Below are positions 7,914 through 16,431 of a stretch of 64,000 bases of DNA, piece by piece (position 1 is the stretch's first letter; each line of letters opens with the position of its first letter). The notes below the pieces were generated by a model. That model saw only the letters and a program-made list of their open reading frames with translations. It was not told where the DNA came from and made no database searches. The DNA comes from Oscillospiraceae bacterium (lineage in GTDB: Bacteria; Bacillota; Clostridia; Oscillospirales; Oscillospiraceae). Where the stretch lies: NCBI GenBank assembly GCA_902795045.1, contig CADBJU010000004.1:1-64000 (forward strand), given 5' to 3'. Position numbers and translations under genes: made by a program.

Positions 7914-8071
7914 TTTGCATTCACTCCCTCGGCATTGGACAATTGCATTTATACAAATTTATCCAAGAAACAAAGCGCTGTCTTGAAAAAGGCGCGAAAG
8001 CTCTTGCGTGACTGCGTCTGCACCGCTCGCTCAGGCCTGCCGTTCACGCCCTCTTTGAAAACCGTGTATAA

Positions 8072-8100
8072 ATTATAAATCGTTTTGATGATGTTTTCAA
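8072..8100 (-). promoter_or_regulatory. Promoter of the surface-protein operon
   Basis: Minus strand: -35 TTGAAA (8095-8100), 17-base spacer, perfect -10 TATAAT (8072-8077). The first gene starts at 7913, leaving a leader of about 150 bases. Confidence 0.65.
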
Positions 8101-8166
8101 GGCAAACACGCTGAATTTTACATATTAATCCAGATTATATAGCATAAAATACTCATAATAGCATAA

Positions 8167-8200
8167 GACCGGGGCTGACGGCGCACCGTCAGCCCCGGTC
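8167..8200. terminator. Perfect 15-bp hairpin, probable terminator
   Basis: Arms 8167-8181 and 8186-8200 are exact inverse complements (GACCGGGGCTGACGG) with a 4-base loop. It lies downstream of the ROK gene on the minus strand; the following bases are AT-rich but not a clean T-run. Confidence 0.55.
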
Positions 8201-8275
8201 CTATTGGATTACAGGAAGCTCTTTCGCCCCTCGGGATGACAAAAGCAAACGTTTTGAGACAGTCCCTTTTCTGCC

Positions 8276-9238
8276 TTACAGCCCCTTGATGAGGGCCAGG
8301 TCGCCGTAGAGGATGGAGTCGTCGCCGAGGGCGGCGAGCTTCACGTCCACCGTCGGGCGGATGGATACCATGCAGTAGCGGTCGAGTTCCTTGAGGATCT
8401 TCTCCAGGAACAGGGGCCCCATGGCCTCCATGATGCCGCCGCCGTAGATCACGAGGTCCGGGGAGATGGTGTTGATCATGTTGCCGGTGGCGATGGCGAG
8501 ATAGTGGCAGGCGCGGTCGACCGCCTCCATGGCCACCTCGTCCTTGGCGGCGAGGGCCTTCTTGAGGCGCTTGCTGCGGAAGATGCCGCCGTTTGCGACA
8601 TCCTCGGCCAGCATGCACGGGCGCTTGCGGCCGACCTGCTGGCGGATATAATCGGACATGCCGCGCTTGCTGGAGAAGACCTCCAGGCAGCCGCTCTGAC
8701 CGCAGCCGCAGAGGGGGCCGTCCGGGTCGAGGGTCATGTGGCCGTACTCGGCGGCCTTGAACTGGTTGCCGGTGAAGAGCTTGCCGTCGAGGATCAGACC
8801 GCCGCCCATGCCGGTGCCGGGGAAGAAGCCGACGATGTTCTTGTAGCCCCGTGCCGCGCCGAACTTGTATTCACCCAGCACGCCGAGGTTCACGTCGTTG
8901 CCCACAAAGAAGGGCACGCCGAATTTTTTCTTCATGGCTCCGGCGATGTCGTAGTTGCGCCAGGGGAGGTTCGGGGTAAAGAGCACGATGCCCTTGTCCT
9001 GGTCAATGACGCCGGGGGCGCAGGAGGCGATGGCATTGAGCTTTTTGGGGTCAATGCCGGATTTCTTGATCATCTCCTCCACCACGCTGATGATGACCTT
9101 CTCCACATCCGCCGAGCCCTCGCCCTCACTCTTGGAGCGCTTTTTCAGCCGGTAGATGATCTCGTCCTTCTCGTTGAAAATGGCGCCGAGGACCTTGGTC
9201 CCGCCCACGTCGAGACAGATATTGTAGCTTTCCGCCAT
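8276..9238 (-). CDS. ROK-family sugar kinase (glucokinase-like)
   Basis: A 320-residue ROK protein that phosphorylates a hexose (glucose or a related sugar) with ATP in the cytoplasm. Seen: phosphate-binding DVGGTK at residues 10-15, catalytic-type GNDVN around Asp115, GTGMGGG at about 141-147, EYGHM at 164-168, and the ROK zinc motif CGCGQSGC at 177-184. There is no N-terminal DNA-binding domain, so it is an enzyme rather than a NagC/XylR-type repressor. Start at the ATG at 9238 behind AGGAGG. It stands alone, which gives no clue to substrate. Confidence 0.88.
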   Translation of the reverse strand: MAESYNICLDVGGTKVLGAIFNEKDEIIYRLKKRSKSEGEGSADVEKVIISVVEEMIKKSGIDPKKLNAIASCAPGVIDQDKGIVLFTPNLPWRNYDIAGAMKKKFGVPFFVGNDVNLGVLGEYKFGAARGYKNIVGFFPGTGMGGGLILDGKLFTGNQFKAAEYGHMTLDPDGPLCGCGQSGCLEVFSSKRGMSDYIRQQVGRKRPCMLAEDVANGGIFRSKRLKKALAAKDEVAMEAVDRACHYLAIATGNMINTISPDLVIYGGGIMEAMGPLFLEKILKELDRYCMVSIRPTVDVKLAALGDDSILYGDLALIKGL

Positions 9239-9266
9239 GGCTGTGTTCCTCCTGATTGTTTTATGT

Positions 9267-9294
9267 ATCTGTTATCCTGAGCAGCTTCTCAGAA
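9267..9294. repeat. Degenerate short copy of the GTCATCCTGAGC repeat
   Basis: GTTATCCTGAGCAGCTTCTC followed by AGAATGA matches the two arms of the dispersed repeat with a minimal centre. It lies between the ppk1 stop and the ROK gene. Confidence 0.45.
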
Positions 9295-9299
9295 TGAAT

Positions 9300-11744
9300 T
9301 TACATGCGGCCGCGCCTGCGGGCAAAGTTCGTGATCTTTCGGAGCAGGCCGACCGGCTCCGGGGGCGGGGTGGTTTCCAGCGCCTTCGGCGGCGCGATGA
9401 TGGGGGCCTTTTCCGCCGCGACCGGCACGGGCTCCGCCGCAGGAGCTGCCTGCGGGGCAGGCGCGGGTTCAGCCGCGGGGGCCTGTTCGACCGGCGTGGA
9501 CTCAGCCGCGGGGGCCGTCTGCACGACCGGGGCGGGCGGCTCCGTGTTCACCTTGTAGGCGCTGAAATAGCGGTACAGCGCCTCCTGGGAGCTGGTGCCC
9601 TCGCCGCCGGGCTCCCGCACATAGGTGCCGTCGGACTGCATGCGGCGGGACTTCTCCCGGTCGCGGCGCAAAGCGTCGAGCACGGTGTTGATCTGTTCGC
9701 GCGTGTCGGGGGTCACGACTTCGATAAAGGCCTCCACCCGGTGCTCCAGGTTGCGGCTGAGCAGGTCGCCCGAGCCGAGAAACAGGCGCTGGTCCTCCCC
9801 CTCGCCGAAGGAGTAGATGCGCGAGTGCTCGAGCCAGCGGCCCACGACGCTCGTGACCGTAATGTTCTCCGTCATGCCCTCGATACCGGGGCGCAGACAG
9901 CAGATGCCGCGGATGAAGAGCTCGATCTTCACGCCCGCCTTGGAGCACTCAATGAGCTTTTCCATCACGTCGCGGTTATTCAGGGCGTTGATTTTAATGG
10001 CGACGCGGCCCTTGTCGCCCTTGAGCCTTTCACGCTCCAGATACTCCAGCACCCGGGGCTTAAAGCTGTTGGGCGCGATCCAGAGGTACTGCGTCTCAGG
10101 CGGCAGCTCGCCGTGCAGCAGGGCGGTGAAGGCGGCCTCGCCGTCCAGGCCCGCCTGTTCGTTTGCGGTGATGAGGGAGAGGTCGGTGTACTGCTCGCCG
10201 GTGACTTCGTTGTAGTTGCCGGTGCCCACCTGGGTGATGCGCGTGAGGTTGCCGTCATGCTGCCGGGTGATGACACAGAGCTTGGAGTGCACCTTGTACT
10301 CGGGCAGGCCGTAGATCACATGGCAGCCCGCGTCCTCCAGCATCTCGGAGTAGTCGATGTTGTTCTGCTCGTCGAATCTGGCCCGCAGCTCAAGTAAGCA
10401 CAGCACGTCCTTGCCCTTGTCGGCGGCGTAGGCCAGGGCAGCCGCGATCTTGCTGCTGCCGGACATGCGGTAGAGGGTGATCTTGATGCTCAAAACCTCC
10501 GGATCGTCCGCCGCCTCGTAGATGAGGTCCACGAAGGGCATCATGCTCTGAAACGGAAAGCTCATGAGCAGATCGTGCTTTTCTATGTAGGAGAAGTATT
10601 CGCCCTTTTTCAGCCCGATATCCCGCGCCGGGCGGCGGTCCTCGTATTTGAAGTTTTCATGCCCGCCGATGCAGGAGCGGAAGGACAGGTCGAAGGGCAC
10701 CGTCTGGGTGAAGACCCGGCTCTCCGGCACGCGGAGCTTTTTGATGAGCAGGGCGCGGTTGGAGTCGGAGAGCTTGCCGTAAATGCGCGCGCGCACGGGA
10801 AGCTCCCGCTTGCGCTTTGTGAGCATGGAGGACATCTTCTGGCGCAGGTCGTCGTCGGCGCTGTCCTGCACGTCGGCGAGGAACACATCGGCATTGCGCG
10901 TGACCTCCACGGTGGCGGTCTGGAGAATGCTCTCCTTCTTGAGCAGCAGCGGCAGGAAGTGGCGGATGAGCTGGGCCGTGAGCACGATCTTCTGACAGCC
11001 GTTGATCTCAAAGCTCAGATACGCCGGGACCCGGTGCAGCGGGATGACCGCAAGCTTCTGCACCGTCGTGCGCCCGAGAAAGGCGACGACGTTCGACTCC
11101 CCGTTCCAGAGGAAGGGGAAGGGCTGGTTTACGTCGATGATTTTCGGGAAGAGCAGATCCTTGATGTCGCCGAAGAGCTTTTTGCTCATCAGCTCGTCCA
11201 CCTTGCTGATCTTCTTGAAGTCCAGCACGTCCACGCCGTTTGCGCGCAGCTCCTCACGGATGCCCTTCCAGATGCTCTCCATCAGGACCTGCTGCTCTTT
11301 GGTAACGCGCAGGACCTCGTGGATCTGCGTCTCGGGCGACATGCCGGACAGCGCGTCGCGCATATCCGGGGTCAGGATGGCGCGGTGCGTCAGGATGCCG
11401 ATGCGCACCCGGTAAAACTCCGTCAGGTTCGACTGGTAGATCATCAGGAACTTGAGCCGCTCCAAAAGCGGCACGGCGGGGTCGGCCGCCTCGAGCAGCA
11501 CGCGCTCGTTAAAGGCAAGCCAGCTCAGCTCGCGGTTGATGTAGACGCTTTTTGCCGCGGCCTTGCGCTCCTCGGCGGCTTTCTTCTCGGCAAGGTCCTG
11601 CCGCTCCAGGGCGGCCTTGCGCTCGGCGGCTTCCTTCTTTTCCTGGGCCGCCTTCTTCTCGGCGGCGTTTTTCTTCTCGGGCGCGCCTTTCTTTTCGCCA
11701 GCGCTCTTTTTCTCGGGCGCGGCCTTTTTCTCTTTCTGCGGCAT
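9300..11744 (-). CDS. ppk1: Polyphosphate kinase 1 with low-complexity tails
   Basis: PPK1 reversibly makes polyphosphate from ATP. The catalytic body starts at about residue 66 with YINRELSWLAFNERVLLEA, and includes the phospho-His region VHSKLCVITR followed by TQVGTGNYNEVTGEQYTDLSLIT, and LGSGDLLSRNLEHRVEAF near the C-terminal end. At 814 residues it is longer than the usual ~700: an N-terminal ~65-residue Lys/Ala/Glu-rich stretch (repeated EKK units) and an Ala/Pro/Glu-rich C-terminal tail before a basic end (NFARRRGRM) account for the excess. Such charged and Pro-Ala tails may bind polyphosphate or partners; that is inference. ATG at 11744 follows TAAGGAG. No exopolyphosphatase gene is adjacent. 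Confidence 0.93.
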   Translation of the reverse strand: MPQKEKKAAPEKKSAGEKKGAPEKKNAAEKKAAQEKKEAAERKAALERQDLAEKKAAEERKAAAKSVYINRELSWLAFNERVLLEAADPAVPLLERLKFLMIYQSNLTEFYRVRIGILTHRAILTPDMRDALSGMSPETQIHEVLRVTKEQQVLMESIWKGIREELRANGVDVLDFKKISKVDELMSKKLFGDIKDLLFPKIIDVNQPFPFLWNGESNVVAFLGRTTVQKLAVIPLHRVPAYLSFEINGCQKIVLTAQLIRHFLPLLLKKESILQTATVEVTRNADVFLADVQDSADDDLRQKMSSMLTKRKRELPVRARIYGKLSDSNRALLIKKLRVPESRVFTQTVPFDLSFRSCIGGHENFKYEDRRPARDIGLKKGEYFSYIEKHDLLMSFPFQSMMPFVDLIYEAADDPEVLSIKITLYRMSGSSKIAAALAYAADKGKDVLCLLELRARFDEQNNIDYSEMLEDAGCHVIYGLPEYKVHSKLCVITRQHDGNLTRITQVGTGNYNEVTGEQYTDLSLITANEQAGLDGEAAFTALLHGELPPETQYLWIAPNSFKPRVLEYLERERLKGDKGRVAIKINALNNRDVMEKLIECSKAGVKIELFIRGICCLRPGIEGMTENITVTSVVGRWLEHSRIYSFGEGEDQRLFLGSGDLLSRNLEHRVEAFIEVVTPDTREQINTVLDALRRDREKSRRMQSDGTYVREPGGEGTSSQEALYRYFSAYKVNTEPPAPVVQTAPAAESTPVEQAPAAEPAPAPQAAPAAEPVPVAAEKAPIIAPPKALETTPPPEPVGLLRKITNFARRRGRM

Positions 11745-11763
11745 GAAACGATACTCCTTATTG

Positions 11764-11782
11764 ACGCAGGCCCGGCCTGCGT
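11764..11782. other. Hairpin in the ppk1 leader
   Basis: ACGCAGG and CCTGCGT pair around a CCCGG loop, between the ppk1 promoter and its ribosome site on the minus strand. It could affect translation or mRNA stability; no known element recognised. Confidence 0.4.
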
Positions 11783-11809
11783 TTGCTTGGGGTTCCCATA
11801 TTTATTGCT

Positions 11810-11838
11810 ATTTTACGATATTACCCCCGGGAAGTCAA
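11810..11838 (-). promoter_or_regulatory. Promoter of ppk1
   Basis: Minus strand: -35 TTGACT (11833-11838), 17-base spacer, -10 TAAAAT (11810-11815). Confidence 0.65.
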
Positions 11839-11863
11839 CACAAGAGTTGTGCAGTTTCCACAC

Positions 11864-11892
11864 TTGCAGCGGCCCGAAAGACCGCTTATACT
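11864..11892 (+). promoter_or_regulatory. Promoter of the second DMT transporter gene
   Basis: -35 TTGCAG (11864-11869), 17-base spacer, -10 TATACT (11887-11892); the ATG is at 11929. Confidence 0.65.
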
Positions 11893-11928
11893 AGGGATCA
11901 TTGAGCAAAATGCTAAAGGCGTGATTCG

Positions 11929-12828
11929 ATGAAAAACAAGAGAATGCTGGGAAATATCCTCCTGCTCATCACGGCGATGATCTGGGGCACGGCTTTTGTG
12001 GCCCAGCGCGTGGGCATGGAGAGCATCGGGCCCGTCACGTTTACCTCGGCGAGGATGTGGCTTGCGGCCCTGACCGCCGGGACGGCCTCGCTGTTTTTAA
12101 GCCGCCGGAATCCCAATGCGCAGGCAGACCCGGAGAGAAAACGCCATACCGTCATCGGCGGCATCTGCTGCGGCCTGTTCCTTGCCGGAGCCAGCCTCTT
12201 CCAGCAGTTCGGCATCGTCACCACCACGGCGGGCAAAGCGGGTTTCATCACGGCGCTGTACATTCTTATTGTTCCGGTTTTGAACCTGGTGCTGTTCAAA
12301 AAGCGCTGCGGGGCGCATGTCTGGGCAGCTATCGCCATCGGTGTTTTCGGCATGTACCTTTTGTGCATGAAGGAGGGCTTTCGCCTCACCCGGGGCGACA
12401 CGCTGGTCTGCTGGTGCGCGGTGGTGTTCAGCGGGCACATCCTCTGCTGCGACTACTTTACGAAAAAGGCCGACCCTGTGCGCCTGTCCACGATCCAGTT
12501 TGTCACGGTGGCGCTGGTCTCGGGCGTCATCGCGCTGATCGTCGAGGAACCCTCCCGGGCGCAGATCAAGGCCGCCGCCGTGCCGATCCTCTGGTGCGGC
12601 GTCATGTCGGGCGGCGTGGGGTATACGCTGCAGATGATCGCCCAGCGCTTTACAGACCCCACGGTGGCGTCGCTGCTCATGAGCCTTGAGTCGGTCTTCG
12701 CTGCCCTCACGGGGGCGCTGCTGCTCGGTGAGCGCATGAGCGGGCGGGAGCTTCTCGGCTGCATCATCATGTTTGCCGCCATCGTCCTGGTGCAGCTGCC
12801 CGCGCCGAGAAGGAAAACAGTCGAATAA
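11929..12828 (+). CDS. EamA/DMT-family transporter
   Basis: A 299-residue ten-helix membrane protein of the EamA family. It opens with a first helix containing LLITAMIWGTAFVAQRVGM, a signature of this subgroup, and has a second repeat ending FAALTGALLLGERMSGRELLGC. It is only distantly similar to the DMT protein at 2989 and belongs to a different subgroup. Substrate unknown. Transcribed from its own promoter divergent from ppk1; a dispersed repeat follows. Confidence 0.88.
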   Translation: MKNKRMLGNILLLITAMIWGTAFVAQRVGMESIGPVTFTSARMWLAALTAGTASLFLSRRNPNAQADPERKRHTVIGGICCGLFLAGASLFQQFGIVTTTAGKAGFITALYILIVPVLNLVLFKKRCGAHVWAAIAIGVFGMYLLCMKEGFRLTRGDTLVCWCAVVFSGHILCCDYFTKKADPVRLSTIQFVTVALVSGVIALIVEEPSRAQIKAAAVPILWCGVMSGGVGYTLQMIAQRFTDPTVASLLMSLESVFAALTGALLLGERMSGRELLGCIIMFAAIVLVQLPAPRRKTVE

Positions 12829-12865
12829 GACAAAGTCCCCTTTGCATATGCTGTCGTAAAAGCAT

Positions 12866-12923
12866 GTCATCCTGAGCGCCGGCGAAGGATCTGAGTGATT
12901 CTTCACCTTCGGCTCAGAATGAC
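12866..12923. repeat. GTCATCCTGAGC intergenic repeat, full copy
   Basis: Left arm GTCATCCTGAGCGCCGGCGA and right arm TTCGGCTCAGAATGAC are inverted relative to each other around a short centre. Non-coding gap between two genes. Confidence 0.75.
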
Positions 12924-12954
12924 TAAGGAAAGGATCGCGCAAGGGGGATCGGAT

Positions 12955-13227
12955 ATGATGTGCTATTTTTCAGAGCTTTGCTGCAAAGAGGTCATCGACA
13001 TCCACACGGGCTTTCGCCTTGGGTATGTCTGCGATGTAGAGCTGGACGACAAGGAGGGCTGCATCGCCTCCCTGGTGACGCCGGGCAGGGCCCGCTTCTT
13101 TGGCCTGTTCGGGCGGGAGGACGACTATGTGCTGCCGTGGAAGAACATCGTCCGCGTCGGCAGCGATATTGTGCTGGTGGAGATCAAGGGCGAATTTCCG
13201 CGCCGCAAGCGGCAAAACCGCTGGTAA
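12955..13227 (+). CDS. YlmC/YmxH family sporulation protein
   Basis: A 90-residue PRC-barrel-like protein of the YlmC/YmxH family, widespread in spore-forming Firmicutes and usually listed as sporulation-related; precise role unknown. Seen: FSELCCKEVIDIHTGFRLGYV, VELDDKEG, and a basic end (PRRKRQNRW). The start ATG at 12955 follows AAGGGGGATC; the open frame further upstream crosses the repeat element and is rejected. Confidence 0.82.
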   Translation: MMCYFSELCCKEVIDIHTGFRLGYVCDVELDDKEGCIASLVTPGRARFFGLFGREDDYVLPWKNIVRVGSDIVLVEIKGEFPRRKRQNRW

Positions 13228-13256
13228 GTAAGCTTGGAGCTGTCGCAAAACGTCGT

Positions 13257-13346
13257 GTCATTCTGAGCATAGCGAAGAATCTTTCCTCAAAGTTTGTGAA
13301 AGCCTACAAAAGAAAGATCCTTCGTCACTTCGTTCCTCAGGATGAC
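13257..13346. repeat. GTCATCCTGAGC intergenic repeat, long copy
   Basis: Left arm GTCATTCTGAGCATAGCGAA, right arm ending CCTCAGGATGAC, with an ~45-base centre that itself pairs (AAAGATCC against the left GAATCTTT). The bases after it (CGTTTTGAG ... CCCCTTTT) also resemble those after the degenerate copy near 8235. Confidence 0.75.
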
Positions 13347-13413
13347 AAAACGGTAATCGTTTTGAGCCAGCCCCTTTTTTACGCCCGAACCGGGAATCAT
13401 GCCAATCAAGACC

Positions 13414-13442
13414 TTGTTAAGCGCAGAAAAATATAGTATAAT
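13414..13442 (+). promoter_or_regulatory. Promoter of the lipoprotein gene
   Basis: -35 TTGTTA (13414-13419), 17-base spacer, perfect -10 TATAAT (13437-13442), 40 bases before the ATG at 13483. Confidence 0.65.
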
Positions 13443-13482
13443 ACCTCATTCATAAGATTTTGCCCGGGAGGGAGAAATTGAC

Positions 13483-14319
13483 ATGAAACGAATGATCGCG
13501 CTGCTTTTGGCGCTGTGCCTTCTGTGCCCCATGCTCACGGCCTGCCGGAAGGAAGAGCCGCTCGAGCCCTGGGAGATGCCGACGGTGGACGCAAGGCCCA
13601 CGCCGGTGCGCACCCCGGCCCCGACCTTCGGCGGCGGCAGTCCCGAGCGCTATGTCTGGAACGAGGCGGCGCTGCTTTTGATGAATAACCCCGGCGCCGC
13701 GCCCGACAGCCGCCAGGAGACCTATACCCACCGCCAGTGCCTGGCCCTGTTTCCATACAATTTCCTTCCCTCGGCGATCTTCGGGGAGAGCTACGCAAGC
13801 TATGAGCGCCTCGGCATCAAGCGCGTGGACCACACTGTGCTCCTTAACGAAAACGGCGAGCTTGCGGAGCATTCGTATATTGAATTTCAGTACCTGCCCA
13901 AGAGCGGCAAGGAGGACGAGGGCCTCTACGTGATGGCGGAGCTCTGCTCCCTGGAGGCCGCGCAGGAGATCTATAACGGCCTGTACCCGCACCTGCTCAT
14001 GCCCCAGGGGGAGAAGCTTCGCACCTCCACCTACTACCTCAAGGACTTTGTGCTGGCAAAGATCGAGCAGCAGCGCATCGGGCAGGTCATGAAGCTCACG
14101 CCCAGCTCCTACTTTGCCGATGCCCGCCGCCTCATGGCGGACGATCCCACATACGTGCCACAGCGCCAGATCCTGCTGACGGTGACCTGCGGCGTCAACA
14201 TGAGCGACGAGGAGTTTATCGCCGCGGTCTGCTACCTCCTGCGCTTCAGCGACGGCAGCGAGATCGTGACGCCCGAGCCGAGCAGGCTGCCGACCTTCGG
14301 AGAAAAGGGAGCAGCTTGA
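13483..14319 (+). CDS. Putative lipoprotein of unknown function
   Basis: 278 residues, exported and lipid-anchored: hydrophobic signal ending LTAC with the lipobox cysteine at residue 21, then a Pro-rich linker (about 30-50) and a mixed alpha/beta domain. No known family recognised. It starts with an ATG behind GGGAGGGAG and its own promoter. A palindromic repeat follows its stop, before hflX, so it probably is not part of the hflX operon. Confidence 0.75.
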   Translation: MKRMIALLLALCLLCPMLTACRKEEPLEPWEMPTVDARPTPVRTPAPTFGGGSPERYVWNEAALLLMNNPGAAPDSRQETYTHRQCLALFPYNFLPSAIFGESYASYERLGIKRVDHTVLLNENGELAEHSYIEFQYLPKSGKEDEGLYVMAELCSLEAAQEIYNGLYPHLLMPQGEKLRTSTYYLKDFVLAKIEQQRIGQVMKLTPSSYFADARRLMADDPTYVPQRQILLTVTCGVNMSDEEFIAAVCYLLRFSDGSEIVTPEPSRLPTFGEKGAA

Positions 14320-14466
14320 CCCTCTCAGTCACGGCGCTTGCGTGAGACGCGCCGCGACAGCTCCCCCAGAGGGGGAGCCAAGCCCTGCCTCTCCCAGAGG
14401 GGGAGCCGGGCCTTGCCTCTCCCTTTGGGAGAGGTGCCCCAGTGCGCACACTGGGGCGGAGAGGGT
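14320..14466. repeat. Palindromic CTCCC/GGGAG-type intergenic repeat, copy 2
   Basis: Begins CCCTCTCAGTCACGGCGCTT directly after a stop codon, contains CTCCCCCAGAGGGGGAG, a near-duplicate CTCTCCCAGAGGGGGAG and CTCTCCCTTTGGGAGAG, and ends GGAGAGGG. It is the same family as 6724-6862 in inverse orientation. Confidence 0.78.
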
Positions 14467-14494
14467 AAGAAAACGTAATGATAACGGAGAACAC

Positions 14495-15793
14495 ATGGAA
14501 TCAATCGAAACGAAAAAAGAACGCGCGGTGCTGGCGGGGCTGGCTGCCGCGAGTATGGATGTGCACGAGCGTTCGAGCGACGTGACCATGGACGAACTTG
14601 CCGCCCTGGTGGAGACCGCGGGGGGCGAGGTCACGGCCACCATGATCCAGGCCCGCCCCACTCCGGACCCGCGCACCTTCCTCGGCGACGGAAAGGTGCA
14701 GGAGCTGAAACAACTCATTGAGGCAAACGAGTGTGACCTCGCCGTGTTCGATAACGAGCTGTCGCCCTCGCAGATGCGCGTTTTGTCCGAGGAACTGGGC
14801 GTGAAGGTGCTTGACCGCTCGGGCCTCATCCTGGACATTTTCGCCCAGCGGGCCAGGACCCGCGAAGGTCAATTGCAGGTGGAGCTTGCGCAGTACAAGT
14901 ACCTCCTGCCGCGCCTGACCGGTATGTGGACCCACCTGGTACGCCAGACGGCCTCCGGCGGCTCGTCGCCCATCGGCACCCGCGGCCCCGGTGAGACCCA
15001 GCTCGAGACCGACCGCCGCCACATCCGCCGCAAGATCCAGAAGCTCGAGGAGGAGCTTTCGGAGGTGCGCAAGGTGCGCGGCACGCAGCGCAGAAAGCGC
15101 GAGAAAAATTTCATGCCCGTCGTTGCCCTCGTGGGCTACACGAACGCGGGCAAGTCCACGCTCTTAAACTGTCTCACCGGCTCGGACATTCCGGCAAACG
15201 ATCGGCTTTTTGACACCCTTGATACCACCACCCGCCGCCTCAAGGTGGACGAGACCCAGGAGATTTTGTTGTCCGACACCGTCGGTTTTATCCGCAAGCT
15301 GCCCACACATTTGATCGAAGCCTTCAAGGCGACGCTGGAGGAACTGCAGTATGCCGACGTGCTGCTGCATGTCATCGACATTTCCAACCCCGAGTGGATG
15401 GAACAGGCCCGCGTGGTGGATGAACTCATCCGCCAGCTTGGGGCCGAGTCCACCCCCTGCATCCGCGTTTTCAACAAGTGCGACGCCTACTTCGGCATCC
15501 TGCCCCACGGGGAGGACATCGTCTGCATCTCCGCCAAGAGCGGAGAGGGGGCGGCGGAGCTCATGCAGATGCTGTCCGCCCGGCTCGACCGCGGCAAGCG
15601 CCATGTGACGATCAAGCTGCCCTATGCGGCGGCAGCGCTGCTCGACAGCCTCAACCGCGACGCGGCGGTATTGAAAAGCGAGTACACAGAGGACGGCATC
15701 GAGGTGGAGGCCATCGTCCCGCCGGAGCTGTTCGGAAAGGTGAAGGCCTACATCCCGGGCTGGGTGGAGCCCAAAGAGGAATGGGAGACATGA
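14495..15793 (+). CDS. hflX: GTPase HflX
   Basis: HflX is a ribosome-associated GTPase that splits or rescues stalled ribosomes. In the 432-residue protein: N-terminal HflX domain (about 20-200) with TFLGDGKV, DRSGLILDIFAQRA and GTRGPGETQLETDRR, then the G domain with G1 GYTNAGKST at 214-222, a DTVGF G3 and an NKCD G4 motif. Start at the ATG at 14495 behind CGGAG; the frame open from 14342 is just the upstream repeat read as protein. The stop overlaps the next start, so it heads an operon with yigZ-like, patatin-like and HD-domain genes. Confidence 0.93.
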   Translation: MESIETKKERAVLAGLAAASMDVHERSSDVTMDELAALVETAGGEVTATMIQARPTPDPRTFLGDGKVQELKQLIEANECDLAVFDNELSPSQMRVLSEELGVKVLDRSGLILDIFAQRARTREGQLQVELAQYKYLLPRLTGMWTHLVRQTASGGSSPIGTRGPGETQLETDRRHIRRKIQKLEEELSEVRKVRGTQRRKREKNFMPVVALVGYTNAGKSTLLNCLTGSDIPANDRLFDTLDTTTRRLKVDETQEILLSDTVGFIRKLPTHLIEAFKATLEELQYADVLLHVIDISNPEWMEQARVVDELIRQLGAESTPCIRVFNKCDAYFGILPHGEDIVCISAKSGEGAAELMQMLSARLDRGKRHVTIKLPYAAAALLDSLNRDAAVLKSEYTEDGIEVEAIVPPELFGKVKAYIPGWVEPKEEWET

Positions 15794-16431
15794 GCGAATA
15801 CTATATCCCCACGGGACCGGGCGAGGCGGAGTTTACCGAAAAGCGCTCGCGCTTTCTGGGCCACGTCCGCATGGCGGAGAGCGAGGACGAGGCCCGGGCT
15901 TTCATAGCGGAGATGAAAAAGAAATACTATGACGCCCGGCACAACTGCTGGTGCTACAGCATCCGGGACGGGGCCGAGCGCTACAGCGACGACGGTGAGC
16001 CCCAGGGAAGCGCCGGCATCCCCATGCTGGAGGTGCTGCGCCGTCAGGGCGTCACCAACTGTGTCTGTGTGGTGACGCGCTACTTCGGCGGGGTACTGCT
16101 GGGCACGGGCGGGCTTCTGCGCGCCTATACCAGAAGTACCGCCGACGCACTCCAGGCCGCCGGGATCTCGGTGGTGCGCCGCTGGGTGGAGACGGAGCTT
16201 CCCTGTTCTTATGCCCAGATGGAGCGTATGAAGCTGGAGGCCGCCGCCGCGGGCGGGATCGTGGCCGATGTGGAATACGGCGCGGGCGTCACCTTAAAGG
16301 TGCTGGTGCCGGAGGAGCAGAGCGAGGGCTTTGCCGCCAAAATCTTTGACCAGAGCGCCGGGAGCGTCACGGTGAAGGTTACGGGCGAGAGCTTTCGCGC
16401 CGTGCCGTTAAACGGGGGTGTACGGGAATGA
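15790..16431 (+). CDS. YigZ/IMPACT family protein
   Basis: 213 residues with the UPF0029/IMPACT N-terminal domain (about 1-130; RSRFLGHV, ARHNCWCY, SDDGEPQGSAG, VTRYFGGVLLGTGGL) and the DUF1949-type C-terminal domain. Bacterial members are thought to interact with nucleic acids or the translation machinery; a role here is not proven. ATG at 15790 overlaps the hflX stop (ATGA). An in-frame ATG at 15781 is possible. Placement after hflX fits a translation-stress grouping. Confidence 0.88.
   Translation: MSEYYIPTGPGEAEFTEKRSRFLGHVRMAESEDEARAFIAEMKKKYYDARHNCWCYSIRDGAERYSDDGEPQGSAGIPMLEVLRRQGVTNCVCVVTRYFGGVLLGTGGLLRAYTRSTADALQAAGISVVRRWVETELPCSYAQMERMKLEAAAAGGIVADVEYGAGVTLKVLVPEEQSEGFAAKIFDQSAGSVTVKVTGESFRAVPLNGGVRE

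Noticed and set aside
14320..14466. CRISPR-like array because of repeated CTCCC...GGGAG units
   Set aside because: Units are palindromic hairpins of unequal spacing without unique spacers, and no cas genes are present.
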